Assembly: GCA_025991245.1 (NCBI GenBank)
Contig: BQMJ01000004.1
Coordinates: forward strand, 248,001-312,000
Direction: 5' to 3'
DNA length: 64,000 nt
DNA from: Galdieria partita
Lineage: Eukaryota > Rhodophyta > Bangiophyceae > Galdieriales > Galdieriaceae
Each line of letters opens with the position of its first letter. The stretch's first letter is position 1. The notes beneath the pieces were generated by a model. The model searched no databases. It saw only the letters and a program-made list of their open reading frames with translations, and was not told the DNA's origin. Below are positions 32,643 to 43,901 of the stretch, one piece after another. Made by a program: the position numbers and the translations under genes.

Positions 32643-33922
32643 TAAAGTTTTGTGCAATATGTACTTTTCTTTTATTGCCTGTAAGTGTTTTGTGATCATT
32701 TTTAGTATTAGAGAAAATGTCAGAGTACTATTATGACTGTCTTCACACGTTTGATTTACTTGGGTCTTCCAGAGTTCCTGAATGATGCATCTATCACGAA
32801 TGAACTGTTTGATCATTTTGATACCTGCTGCAATCTTGAAAATAGGAAATACACGTGAATACAAATATGAACACACTTCTTTGCAACTCTGTTTCGCACC
32901 TTTTGTTTTCTCGAAAGTGCGTTCTTGACAAACACATACTTATGCCGTGGAACCATTCTTGACGCCAGGCCTTGAAGTGTATAGTTCATTTGAGTTTAAG
33001 ATGCAAGAGCACAGACTCCGAAGTGGAATAAAACTTCACCTTGGTCGTAAAATTGCAAAGTAGAACCTGAACAAGTATTTGAGATTGCTGTTGGGAAACA
33101 GGTTTAGCTCTGGCAAACTTTGTGAAGGAACTGATGCACTTTTCAGCTTGTGACTGTTCAAAGATCATCTCTTAGAATATTTCTGCCTTTACGTCGCTCT
33201 ATGGTTGAACTCCGTTTAATTGCAAGCCAGAAAATTTGTTTCAAAATCAATGGAAGCAATAGAGGACTTCTTTATCGTTGTCAGAATCTGTGTACCAATA
33301 AGAATAGAGAAGGCTTGTTGGTCAGATAGTATCAAGGATGAAAACTCTGAGTCTTTAAGTAATATTATCACAGTAGCTTGGTTCACCTGAAAAGACTCAG
33401 GAGCTGTTAGTGCTGAGTGCATGGGGGTCAGACTTCCTTCAGGCGCGACTTAATACTTTGAAATTCAAAGTACTTTTGAGACAAAGGAGAAGAGGACTCA
33501 ATTCTTGTTTTCCCCAGGAAGTTGGATAGAGAAATTCAGATATTTGGCCTGCTTCCTATTGAAGATTTTCGACGGAATTCGTTTCTTTGCTTTCTAGCTA
33601 AAGAATAAACTCTAGTCCCTTCGCGCACCATTACGAAGTGAGTGGGGCTACAAGCAAGACTCACTAGATTCGGTTATATTACCAATCCCAACTTTGAGAA
33701 ATATGGTAAGAATAAGAACACATGGATGACATGTGTTAATTACTTCATTCGAATATTTGAAAATTCGTTGGATTAACCACAAATGATCACAGGCTCTTCA
33801 TTTCAATACTCAAGCAAGTAATCAAGTATTTTTTTCTCTAATCATTCCCACTTGACGGACCCTCATGTTGGTAGAATTTGTATGCTTTGGCGCTCTCATT
33901 TTTTTCCATTTCAGTCTCCAAC
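32643..33922. other. 1.3-kb gap with unassigned coding potential
   Basis: On the minus strand several stretches look coding-like, the best being the two exons listed next. Others, near 33168-33080 (QSQAEKCISSFTKFARAKP) and 32960-32700, could not be joined into one gene. The plus strand shows nothing. Confidence 0.3.
33216..33631 (-). CDS. Possible spliced gene, unknown product
   Basis: An exon ending SQKYFEFQSIKSRLKE joins across a 47-nt intron (33387-33433) to an exon beginning VNQATVIILLKDSEFSSLIL that stops at 33216. Both halves are protein-like and the phases match. The 5' end is unsolved: an ATG at 33631 (MVREGTR) is in the same frame but needs an extra intron to avoid a stop. No family is recognised. 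Confidence 0.25.
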
Positions 33923-35453
33923 ATGTGGTTTCGAATCAAGTTGCGACAGTTTCCTTTCTTACTTGTTTGCCTTGTTTCCTTTGTATCCTTGTTTGCATTG
34001 AATTATCTTTACAAAAAAGTTCCTCATACACATTTCTATAGTCCAATGGGTCTTTTGTATAACTTTGATGCAATACGAAGTATGTCCAAATATTGTTTCG
34101 TTAGCTTCTTATTACTTCTTGTTAATAGAACCCATATTCGGGCATCACGGACTATCAGATTTAGATAACAAAAAGTTTCTTGGACTGTTGAAAGCAGCTG
34201 TTGGAAGGTTAACAGACATCAACGGAAAGACATCTAAAATGACATACCTGAGTCCTAACAAGAGTTTTTGGTCTAAGCAACATGTGCCATTCTGCAGTTG
34301 GTTCCTATTACCTTGTACATCGAAATTCTGCACAGCGAAATGTGTTTCTTCAAACTATAGTATTTATATTTATTCTCACGACGATATGAGAACAGCAGCC
34401 GGAAGGAACCTATCAGATGAGATTTTAAGGTTTGGAGGTGCCGGTACTTCTCAGGTTATCAATGAACTTCGTCGGTCACAAAGAATTACCCAGAATGCTT
34501 CAGGAGCATGTTATTTCATTGCAGAAAACAAGGGTCGGCACATATACAAGCTGCAAGATCTTCCGTATTGGAACCTTGGTATAAATCACCTGGTACTAGA
34601 TTTCCTCGATGGCAAGGTCAGATAGCAATATTCAAATAACTTATACTGAAAGCAATTCAAACTAGTGTGAAGGGCAGCACGATATTGGGTTTGCAGCACT
34701 TCTAAAGACACACCTCTCCAGTGACATATTTCGGAGTAACTTCGACAAGTCATTGCCCCTCCCCCCTCGAAAGCTTTTTCGAAACTCTGAGCATTCAAAG
34801 AAATACTTAATAACGTTCAAAGGGACTAGCTGTAAGAATGCAATAAGAAAATGTTTTATGTTTTTACCTATTACTGTTTAGATCCTTTCCAAACTGCTGG
34901 AGGTGTAAGATCGATGTTAAGTAACTTTCATAACGGAAAGGACATCGTATTCGTTACAAAGCCTCAATTTTCCATTCCTTCTCCAGAATATAATCTTTGG
35001 TCTTATGAAGAACTGGTTGAACAAAGCAAGTTCTGTCTAGTTCCACAAGGACGATCACCGAGCACTTTTCGGTTGTTAGAAGTAATGTCAGCGGGCTGTA
35101 TACCCGTTTTCCTATTTGATCGTTATACAGCCAAATATATTTTGCCCATCAGTGACGAAATTGCATGGAAAGAAATATCATTCATTGCCCCTAGTTACCC
35201 CGCCAAGTTTCAAACGTTTCTTGACAGTTTGAGACTTATTAATGACAGTATAGTGGAGAAAATGTCGAACTTAGTTGTCAAGGTAAGCTTAATTGAAATA
35301 CGATGAGATATGAATAGAAAACATGAATAGACTGCAGCTTCTATTGTAGAATCCTCGTTGGATGCATTGTCCAACAAAAGTCTCAGATCGACATATTGTA
35401 AAGGAATGGCTCGAAAAATTCTCAGAGAAATTGAATCACGCCGTGTCGTATAG
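33923..35453 (+). CDS. Exostosin-type GT47 glycosyltransferase
   Basis: This is a type II Golgi glycosyltransferase of the exostosin family, presumably building cell-wall or glycoprotein glycans. Five exons give about 444 aa; introns are 34080-34128, 34617-34665, 34832-34881 and 35283-35330. A TM anchor (FPFLLVCLVSFVSLFALNYL) starts at residue 10. GT47 motifs follow in order: PYWNLGINHLVLDFLDG, then IFRSNFDKSLPLPPRKLF, YLITFKG, and the nucleotide-sugar site SKFCLVPQGRSPSTFRLLE with SAGCIPVFLFD. The exon at 34666-34831 is easily missed but supplies the middle of the domain. Donor and acceptor sugars cannot be told. Confidence 0.9.
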
Positions 35454-35465
35454 CTCTTTGACATT

Positions 35466-36164
35466 ATGTCGTCCTTGAAGAAATATTTGCCTCAAAAGAC
35501 TTATAAAGAGCGAGCCCAACCGAAACGAAGAGCTAGATTTGGACTTCTTGAGAAGCATAAGGATTATGTAGAAAGGTCACAGAACTACCACGAGAAGGAA
35601 AGGCGGTACAAGGCACTTGTAGAGAAAGCTTTGCAACGTAACCCAGATGAATTTTACTTCAAGATGATCAACAGTAAAACTGAGAACGGAGTTCATGTGG
35701 AAATGAATAATAAACATGGCGTAGTTTTGGAAGAGGACTCACTCCTACACGTTAGTCGTCTATGTGCATACGTTGTAACGCAGATCAATCATGAGAGTGC
35801 CAAAATAGAGGCTTTGCAGTCGGAGCTACATTTTACGGAAGTTGAGAAACGCAATACGCATATATTCTATGTTTCATCTGACTCAGAAGAACCCCACCGT
35901 CCCAATGAAACGCAAGCCGCAACATCATCACTTTCTGACTTCTCTTCATGGACGAAAGGAAGCATAAAAAAGGCCGAAACAGCTCTGAGACGTAAGTACG
36001 CAGAACTGCACTGGAGACTAGAGAGAGTAAAGAAACTTCGAAAGCTTTTGCAAAGGCTTGAGTCGCAGAAGATATCTGGAAAGTTTTCGAAGAAGCACAG
36101 CGGAAACAATACGGTTGAAGATGGTGTTATTAGAGGAACCTGGAGACGTGAAAGAAGCAGGTAA
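35466..36164 (+). CDS. UTP11: UTP11, U3 snoRNP/SSU processome protein
   Basis: Utp11 is a small-subunit processome protein needed for early pre-rRNA cleavage in the nucleolus. It is intronless, 232 aa, within the family range. It shows ERAQPKRRARFGLLEKHKDY near the N-terminus, then KALVEKALQRNPDEFYFKM, and a long basic coiled region. The ORF begins 12 nt after the stop of the exostosin gene on the same strand, an extremely tight spacing. A possible donor (AG|GTAACA) overlaps the stop, so an extra 3' exon cannot be fully excluded. Confidence 0.9.
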   Translation: MSSLKKYLPQKTYKERAQPKRRARFGLLEKHKDYVERSQNYHEKERRYKALVEKALQRNPDEFYFKMINSKTENGVHVEMNNKHGVVLEEDSLLHVSRLCAYVVTQINHESAKIEALQSELHFTEVEKRNTHIFYVSSDSEEPHRPNETQAATSSLSDFSSWTKGSIKKAETALRRKYAELHWRLERVKKLRKLLQRLESQKISGKFSKKHSGNNTVEDGVIRGTWRRERSR

Positions 36165-37118
36165 CAAATATTTATAGGGATTTTCTCGGTTTTGAAGAAG
36201 TTTTTGTGAAACTCAAGAAGCTAGCTGGCCCTTTTTGGAGAAGGTGCTTATATATATATATATATGTAAGAACCAGTTCCTTTTTGATCGAGTTTGGTTT
36301 TTATTAACAGACATCGATTCGTTGTTCCTTACATTTGGACAATGTGCAAACTAAAATTTGCTTTTACCATTCACCAAGATCCATGCCTCCATTTAGTCGG
36401 AAGTTTGTGCGCAAGCTGAGCAGTTTGATCAAATAAAAAGTAACTAGTTTTTTAGTTGGAAAGATTAGGAATAATTCTAAGCAACTCAAATAATTTGAAA
36501 CAGCATCTATTGTAGAAGATCTATTTCTGGGAGAATTGGGAAACTGAGAATATGTTCCTACTGTTAATAATTACGATTTCCCCAACGCGAACTGGGGTTC
36601 CGTCTCGCCTTTTCATTTGCTTTCTCAAAGTGGTTGTTGATTTTAACAGTATGTACAGTGAGCATAGGTCTGTCATTTTTCGTGCCTTCTAGCAGGAGAC
36701 TGCAGTTAAAACTAGTCTTAGCGTAATAACATTCATATATAGTTTTCCGGATTTTATTTTGGTTCTATCTAAAGTGATTTTGTAACTAGAGTCAATCCAT
36801 ACTGTGCCATTCCACAGCGAACTGCCAATTTCGTTAAATTACTCGGAAATAGAGACATACGGATAAAAATATAAATATTGAGAATAAAGTGTATCCGACA
36901 AGTCAACACAAACAAATTTGTAAGCACAGTTCGGAAATATAGACTGCAACTTTCTATTCAAAAATTTAGATTTTGCATAACTAACAAAACTTGACAACAT
37001 TTAAACCAATTTCATATTCAAAACAAAGAGTTTTCGACATAATCATCATCCTTAGGTAAATCGAGTGCATTCAAGAATGCGCGAGTTCATCAACTCTCAA
37101 CTTCTGGAAATCACTGAA
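36165..37118. other. Convergent intergenic region with TA tract
   Basis: This 950-bp AT-rich region lies between convergent UTP11 and the plastid START gene. It holds a TA dinucleotide tract (36249-36265) and only short ORFs. No RNA gene is seen. Confidence 0.4.
36249..36265. repeat. TA dinucleotide microsatellite
   Basis: About eight TA repeats in the UTP11 3' flank. A simple repeat with no assigned role. Confidence 0.85.
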
Positions 37119-37920
37119 CTACGAGCCATTATCATCCATTTTTCTGTAAAGAGCAACTTCTCTAATATTTGCAAGCAGCTGTGGCACTTCTTTCAGGATT
37201 TTTTTCTCCACCAAAGATATCGGAAAAAACAAATTAGGTGAAGCGTCTAGGCTGTATTCCATTCGGCAGTAACCGTTTTCAATTTCGCTAAATCGATAAT
37301 TACCATCGAATTCTTCAAAATCACGGCTTTTTAGCTTTAAAAAACGCAGTGCTTTCATATAATCTTCAACCACTTTGACCACAATTCTACTTCTAATATT
37401 GAAAGTCCTGGAAAGAAGAATGACCTGTTCCACCTGCTTGTCTCCAACTGCATCTTGGATAACTCTACTTTCTACAATGTTGGGGAGAATATCCGGAAGT
37501 TTTTCATAGTCGGTCATAATTTCCCAAACTCGTTTTACAGGAGCTTCAATATCGAGTCCACCCTGGAAATCTCAATGTCTCTTTAAAGCAAACAAGAAAG
37601 TTCTATTAACTTACAGAAATTCTACGCTTTCGACCACCCAATGAAGATAATCTCACGTTGATATCAACACCACAAAAAACTTCAGTTACTTCTCTTATTA
37701 GCTTTTCCTCTACTACACCACACTGGCTCTTTTCGCCTTCCCTTTCTGTGCAGGCCGTCAACCGCTTCGAAAACGTCCAACGTTTGATTTTTATAGGAAA
37801 CGTCGCAGAGGAAGGCTTGCTGTTTTTATTAACAGAAGGAAGATATCCTGGAATACCACTTCGATAGTTTGCAGTAAACAGGTTTGATCTGCATAAAAGA
37901 AAGTGATTGACAAAAGCCAT
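37119..37920 (-). CDS. Plastid-type START/polyketide-cyclase-like protein
   Basis: This is a lipid-binding SRPBCC-fold protein of the COQ10/START superfamily. Two exons (intron 37563-37614) give about 249 aa. The N-terminus (MAFVNHFLLCRSNLFTANYR) is basic and acid-free, consistent with plastid targeting. The conserved block across the junction reads GGLDIEAPVKRVWEIMTDYE, then KLPDILPNIVESRV, matching plant plastid polyketide cyclase/dehydrase and lipid-transport proteins. The ligand is unknown. The ATG at 37920 lies only 57 bp from the start of a divergent small gene. Confidence 0.8.
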
Positions 37921-37977
37921 CCAAACTGCGATCTTAAAATTGTTTTTAGTTTCTAGCGTATTTTTCGGGAAATTTAG

Positions 37978-38238
37978 ATGTTTTACAGTGACAGTGATAA
38001 CTTCTTTGAACAAGCTAGTCAGTCAGAAATTCTTGTAGGATCTTGTATCGATACAACTTGCGTGCAAACCTATCGTGAACTAGTTCCAGTGAAAGATACC
38101 TTTTGAGTTTCTTTGTTTTCGTAGTTTGTAGAAAATACTTGGGCCTGGAATGGGCAAGTAGCCAAGTTCAACTGTGGTGTTATGGAAGACGAGAGATGGA
38201 CGGTAATCTTCTACAACAACCAGTCAGATCTCTTGTAA
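37978..38238 (+). CDS. Small two-exon gene, unknown product
   Basis: An ATG at 37978 opens MFYSDSDNFFEQASQSEILV, then GSCIDTTC, and after an intron KFNCGVMEDERWTVIFYNNQ to a stop. A 36-nt intron at 38089-38124 joins in phase (74 aa). An alternative 57-nt intron (38075-38131) gives 67 aa and is closer to the local norm. Composition is clearly protein-like: few stops, aromatic- and acid-rich, two cysteine pairs. I recognise no family. It starts 57 bp from the divergent plastid START gene. Confidence 0.5.
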
Positions 38239-38903
38239 TTACTAGGAAGTGGTGTTCTTTAGCCGTGTAGCAAGCGTTTGCTTTTCACTGTTGATTCTGT
38301 TTTCCTGCAAAATCAAGTTGAGAACTTTCTTTGTAAGATTTTTTTTATAATCCTAGAAGTTCTGAGGTATTTGCTGTTCAGTAGTCGCTTTGCTTGTTTC
38401 ATAGATTCCTCAAATTTTCAAAGTGCCTTAGTTTTGGGAAAAGATTGGTTCCTTTGAAGGTATATATATATATATATATAATATCTGTGTTTTGGTTTCT
38501 TTTATTTGTTACATTTTATTCTTTCAGCCCTTGTATCGAATAAACTAAATGAAATGATGTTTTTTGAATCACTATAGTTTTATGTATTTCTTAGTTGAAT
38601 TTCGATGACTTGTAGTTAATTCACAACGTCTGACGTTGATAATTATTGCAAAATTCTCAATGGAAGTCTCCTGTTGACATGTGGGAAGTGGGACGATCAG
38701 TCATGAAACCACGCTGTATTAAAAAGGGAGTATTCTAACGACATCCTTTATCCATAGTATACTGTTTGGTCTTCATATGATTCTTCAATAACCAAAGACC
38801 ATTTTGAATGCTTACTAAAGAAACAATTGCAGTATCATATGAGACTTTGTCAACAGTGCAAGAAAGTACAATTTAATGAAGACATCAGTAGTACACAAAG
38901 CAG
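38239..38903. other. Convergent gap with TA tract
   Basis: This gap lies between the small plus-strand gene and the 3' end of G6PDH. It contains a TA tract at 38461-38484. No gene is supported. Confidence 0.4.
38461..38484. repeat. TA dinucleotide microsatellite
   Basis: Ten TA repeats followed by ATAT, in the 3' intergenic region of G6PDH. Simple repeat. Confidence 0.88.
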
Positions 38904-40554
38904 TCACAGATTGTTGCGAAAATCACTAGAATGGAATTCTTTCAGAGGCGGTTCTGCTTCGATGCAGTTGCCACATTCAGCTTCATGTTTCCATAGAAGA
39001 TTTTCCACTTCAGATGGAATTCCATCACCAAATTTGTATGTAAGAGGTGGACGCGATTTCTCTGACTCCAGCTCATTCAGGGCAGGAGTAAAAAGCTTCC
39101 ATGAAGCCTCAAGTTGTTCATCATATATAAACAAAGACTTCTCTCCATGAATAGCATCAAGTATGAGTCTCTCATAGGCATCCGCAATATCCTTACTTTC
39201 ATGCTCGAACTTTTCTCTGTATGTTAAATCTAGACAAGTTTCACGTAGCTCAGTGGATAAACCAGGGACTTTCGAAAGAACATGCAAACTAATTCTTTCA
39301 TCAGGTTGAATACGTATTACAATCTGATTTCCAACACTATTTCCCTTGTGCAGAAAAGACTCTGTTAATCCTTTCCTAAATAGTATTCTTATTTCCGCCA
39401 AACGTTCATCTAACCCTTTACCAGCAATCATAAGAACAGGAACATTCCTCCATCTATCATTATCAATATGAAGAACACATGCAGCAAAAGTGGGAGTCGT
39501 TGAATCTTCCGGAACTCCCTCTTCCGATTTGTAACCTTCATACTGACCAGTTATGAAATCCTCCGCCTTCAGATTTCGAATAGAATTGATAAGTTTCGTT
39601 TTCTCCGCACTAATATCATCTGCTTTAAAACTTTTTGGTCTTTCCATCGTTAAATATGCCAAGACTTGTAACAAATGATTCTGCATGATATCCCTAATAA
39701 TTCCAAAACTATCAAAGTATCCTGCACGACCTTCAGTTCCGAAATTCTCCTTGAATAGTATATCTATACGACGAATATGCTTTCTGTTCCAAAGTGCTTC
39801 GAACACATAATTTCCAAAACGTAATGTGGTTATATTTTGCACGACTTCCTTCCCAACATAATGATCTATCCGATAAACTTGGTCTTCTTCAAAGTATTTG
39901 GCAATAGTCTCTCGAAGTTCTTCATACGACTGACTATCTCTACCAAATGGTTTCTCGATTATAACCCGAGTCCAACCATTTTCTGAGGTAGCTTGTAGTT
40001 TTATGTTTTTCAAGGCAAAAGCAAACACCTGAAGAGAACAAGTATATAAACAATCTGAAGATTTTTAAACTTAAACGTACGCTAGGAGGGACAGCTAAAT
40101 AGAACAATCTAGCTGCGTCTTCGTCTTGTTCCAAGCTGCAGCAAAACTTATGTAGCTTTTCAAAGTCTTCCTCCGAGTTATACTGTCCAGAAACATAGTG
40201 TACACGCTGTAAAAACAGCTGCATTTTCCGGTCACACTCATCTTTATCAACTACACCAGTTCGGCAAGAAAGATTCTCCATGGCTGCTTCTCTAAAGGAT
40301 TCGTCAGAAAGATTTTTCCTTCCAAAACCGACAATATGAAACTTATAAGGTAAAACATTGTGATAATACAAGGAAAACAGAGCCGGCATGGTCTTCTTGC
40401 GTGACAAGTCTCCAGAAGCACCAATAACACAAAAAGTAACTTCCTGTTCAAGTTCCGTCTGATTGGCCAAGTAGTCGTTGTCCATAACAGTCAAGTTGGG
40501 ATTGGAGCCTAACTTGTTTATACTTTTCTTTAACAACTTGTTTTCAATTTCCAT
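38904..40554 (-). CDS. Glucose-6-phosphate 1-dehydrogenase
   Basis: G6PDH oxidises glucose-6-phosphate to 6-phosphogluconolactone, making NADPH for the oxidative pentose phosphate pathway. Two exons (intron 40029-40080) give about 532 aa. The coenzyme motif is VIGASGDLSRKKTMPALF. The substrate site is RIDHYVGKEVVQNI with preceding IIEKPFGRD, followed by ENFGTEGRAGYFDSFGIIRD. The short N-terminus has no transit character, so a cytosolic isoform is likely. The stop of MCM2, upstream on the same strand, is only 69 bp from this start. Confidence 0.95.
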
Positions 40555-40623
40555 GCTTTAATCTTCCACAAGTTTCTTTTATTGAAGGAATCACAAAAAT
40601 TCCCAATTGAACAAGAAATTTTG

Positions 40624-43478
40624 TTACCATCTCTTTCGGATCTTTCTTTGATCCAAATCTATAGAAAATCCGTTATTAGAGAATAGAGCGCTCTGATAGA
40701 AATATTTGCAGGTTTGAACACCCAATTCAGAAGCACGACTCTCGAAATCTCGTACGTCAATTTCCATATAACCAGTTGGTTCTTCCCATTCCGACTTACT
40801 TTCAAAGGATAAGGCGTATTCATGAAAAATGGTGCCAAGCAAATGCAGCAAAAGCGCATTTTTGTCTTTTTGAAAACCGAGGTATCGACTGAAAGTCCTT
40901 CGAAGACTCCGCATGACTGAGTACTTCTGTGCAGAGAAGAAAGACTCCAGAATGACACCAATAGCTTTGTTCAAGTCTTCGTCTTTCACAAAATCACGTA
41001 GATGTAGACGCGCATGGGCTTCTGCTAGTCGAATAATAGATTCAAGATGTCGTACTGCTATGGGCATTCCTCCGCTGCCCATAGATTCCCTTCGAAGTTC
41101 GATGTACAACCTCTCGAGTTTATTCTGATCAATATGATTCAGCCTTGGATTGACAAACTTTCTGGCATATAAAATATACTTCTTCAGAGTTTCCTGTGAT
41201 ATCAGTTGAATGCCTTTCGAACTACGAATAGGGAAATCAGAAAATATCATCTCGGTGGGTAAACATTTACCTACTTTTCAGAAGAACATACTTCGCTCCT
41301 TGTTGCCTTTTTATATTTATCTCCCGGATGCGACTGATAGTGTGAATTAACCACGAATTTTCCAAGAACTTCATCTTGTACGGGATCACAAACATCCTTG
41401 ACTACGCAGAGAACATCAAAGCGAGACAATATTGGTTCACTCAAATCAACATTTTCGTAGAAAGATATTGATTGATCGTAACGACCTTTCAAGGGGTTCG
41501 CTGCAGCTATTACAGAACAACGAGCCTGGAGGGTCGTGACAATACCGGCCTTTGATATCGAAATGCTCTGTTGTTCCATTGCCTACAAATGTGTCAATAT
41601 ATTGCTATTCGAGGACATTCATTGCAATTACTTCATGAATCGAGGTGCGGTCTTGGTCATTCATTTTGTCGAATTCGTCGATCAGACAAACTCCTCGATC
41701 CGATAAAACAAGGGCACCTCCCTCTAAAGTCCATTCTCTCGTTACTGGATCCTTATGAACTGCAGCAGTTAAGCCAACAGCCGAAGCGCCCTTCCCCGTG
41801 GTATAAATTGCTCGATGTGCAGTTTTCTCCACATACTTTAAAAATTGAGACTTTGCAGTACCTGGATCACCAAGTAGAAGAATATTGATGTCCCCACGAA
41901 TCCTATGGCGTTGACCAACTTCTTTCGACTGACCACCAAATAACGCAAGTGCTAATGCAAGTTTAATGTTTTCATGTCCAAAAATGGATGGCGCAATAGA
42001 TGCCACAATACGATCGCTTATCGAAGGATCTTCAGCTAACTTGTGAATTTCAGAGATATCATCGTCCGTAAGCTCGATTTCAGAACGAAAATTCTCAGTC
42101 TTCCGTATATAATTCGCCTCGATGATAGTAGCGAAGACGGGAAATCCGTTTTTCACGTTAAGAGAGGCATTCAAGCTGTGCTTGTAAATTCCAGTTACTT
42201 CAACTTCATCCCCTGGGCGTGCAGAGTCAATTAGATCTCCAAGTAAAATGACTTCTTTGTACCTCGGCAATCGACCAGCAGGTACCGTACCTGGGCTTTC
42301 CTATGAAGATGTCATTCCTTAACTATATAAGACAATATACCCTGTGAACTTACCTGCAAGGTCATCTTTTGGAAATTTCCATAGTAAGTCTGTTCAGAAT
42401 TTATAGTAAAAGGTCCCTTTGACTCGCATCTCGGACAATGAGACACCATTTTTTCCGGATATTTATTCGATGATGAAAACATGGGAGTTACAACACAACC
42501 ACATTTCGAACAATCCAACTTTACCAATTTCAGCTGTGGAAATACACCAGTTCTCCGAGTAACGACACCAGATACCTTTATCAAACAATTGAGATGAAGC
42601 TGACGAATATCTCTCAAGCTGTCACATATAGGCATATCGGAAATCCTAACAAAAATTTCCTGCTGAATGAATCGATATTGAGGGAAAATCTTAAAAGTAA
42701 GTTCTGTTGCCACTTCATTGAATAAGTCCAAGATTTCAGTAGGAGACTCCGCAAGCCATACAGCTAACATTGGATCATTACTATAAAAATGTCGGTAGCT
42801 TACTATGAGGCTCTGGCCGTTCTGGGCGCACATTGAACGCAATTTTTGAAAGTAATATTGCGTACCAGTATTTTCATCGACACATCCTTTCAGAAGACTC
42901 AGAAACCTCTTCTTGATAGCTTTGCGAGGCTTCTCCATTTTAAGCCATTCTTGTAAACATCCCATATCATCTTCAAACTTGAAAGATTCCATATCATCAT
43001 CGACATCGTCTTCTTCAAATATTTTTTCGTGTATCAAGTTCCCGCTTTCGCTCAAATTTCCTTTGTCCCCTGGCATCTCTGAAGAACTTACGGAATCTTC
43101 TTCCAAATGTTGTCGTTGTTTGGAATATTTATCAAAGATGCTTTGGAAGCGTTCTAAGTTGTTCAAACGTTTGGAGCTTTCCAGCTTATCACCTGCTAAG
43201 TTTGCCTTGCCATCCCTTTCTTCCATCTCTCTTTCTGCTCGTCTTCTTGTACTAATATCTAAAGTTGCCCCAGCTGCTTCTTCTTCTGCTTCTGAATCCA
43301 CTTCATAATAATCAAGATCCTCCAGTGACTTGTAATCATCCATCATATTTTCTCCGAAGAGGTCCTCACCTTCGCTTTCGCTAGAGTAGCGAGGGTTAGA
43401 CTCGTCGATATTTTGAGCATCTCCTAATTCTTCCTCTAAGTCGTTGCTATTAGCTGCCGTATCACCTCTTCTGGACAT
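40624..43478 (-). CDS. MCM2: MCM2 replicative helicase subunit
   Basis: MCM2 is a subunit of the MCM2-7 hexamer that unwinds DNA at replication forks. Four exons (introns 42301-42353, 41583-41631 and a short 41251-41291) give about 903 aa. An acidic Ser/Glu/Asp-rich head, typical of MCM2 and used for histone binding and kinase regulation, precedes the core. A zinc finger (CSKCGCVV and HCPRC), Walker [14 protein letters not shown], Walker [10 protein letters not shown] and the arginine finger SRFD follow. The C-terminal winged-helix region ends KIRKRW. The first in-frame ATG is at 43478. Confidence 0.95.
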
Positions 43479-43901
43479 TTCTTGCAAAGACTGAATCACA
43501 CTTCAACAGTTCGTTCAAACAATTGAGTTGGCGCGCAAATCGTCTACCGAATTACTATGATTGGGCTTCGTTCGTAGACTAAGACTCTTGAAGGCGATAC
43601 CCCAAGAAACTACTGACTCTTGACGGTGGAAACCTGTGACTTATCGGAAAAAAGTAGTGCCGGTAGTATCTGTTCTACTTACAAGATATAGTAACAACTA
43701 TGTAAAAGGCAAATCTTTACTTGAGGGCCACAAGCATTCAACATCTTACGCTGAGTTACAATGCTATCCTCTTCAACTTGAGTCTATCTGTTGAGTAGTT
43801 AAAATTTGAAGCATAATTGAAACTCCAATCAAAACAATCTCTGAATATAAGGTTGATGATATTTCCATATATGGAAGAGAACCGCTGTACTCGTACGGAA
43901 C
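43479..43901. other. Gap between MCM2 and WDR20-like gene
   Basis: This is the upstream region of MCM2 and 3' flank of the next minus-strand gene. No ORF, repeat or RNA gene is supported. Confidence 0.4.

Noticed and set aside
36301-36440. Short stretch resembling the start of a starch-binding module (KFAFTIHQDPCLHLVGS)
   Set aside because: Only about 20 residues match the idea, with no downstream Trp-containing core and no splice continuation; not supportable.
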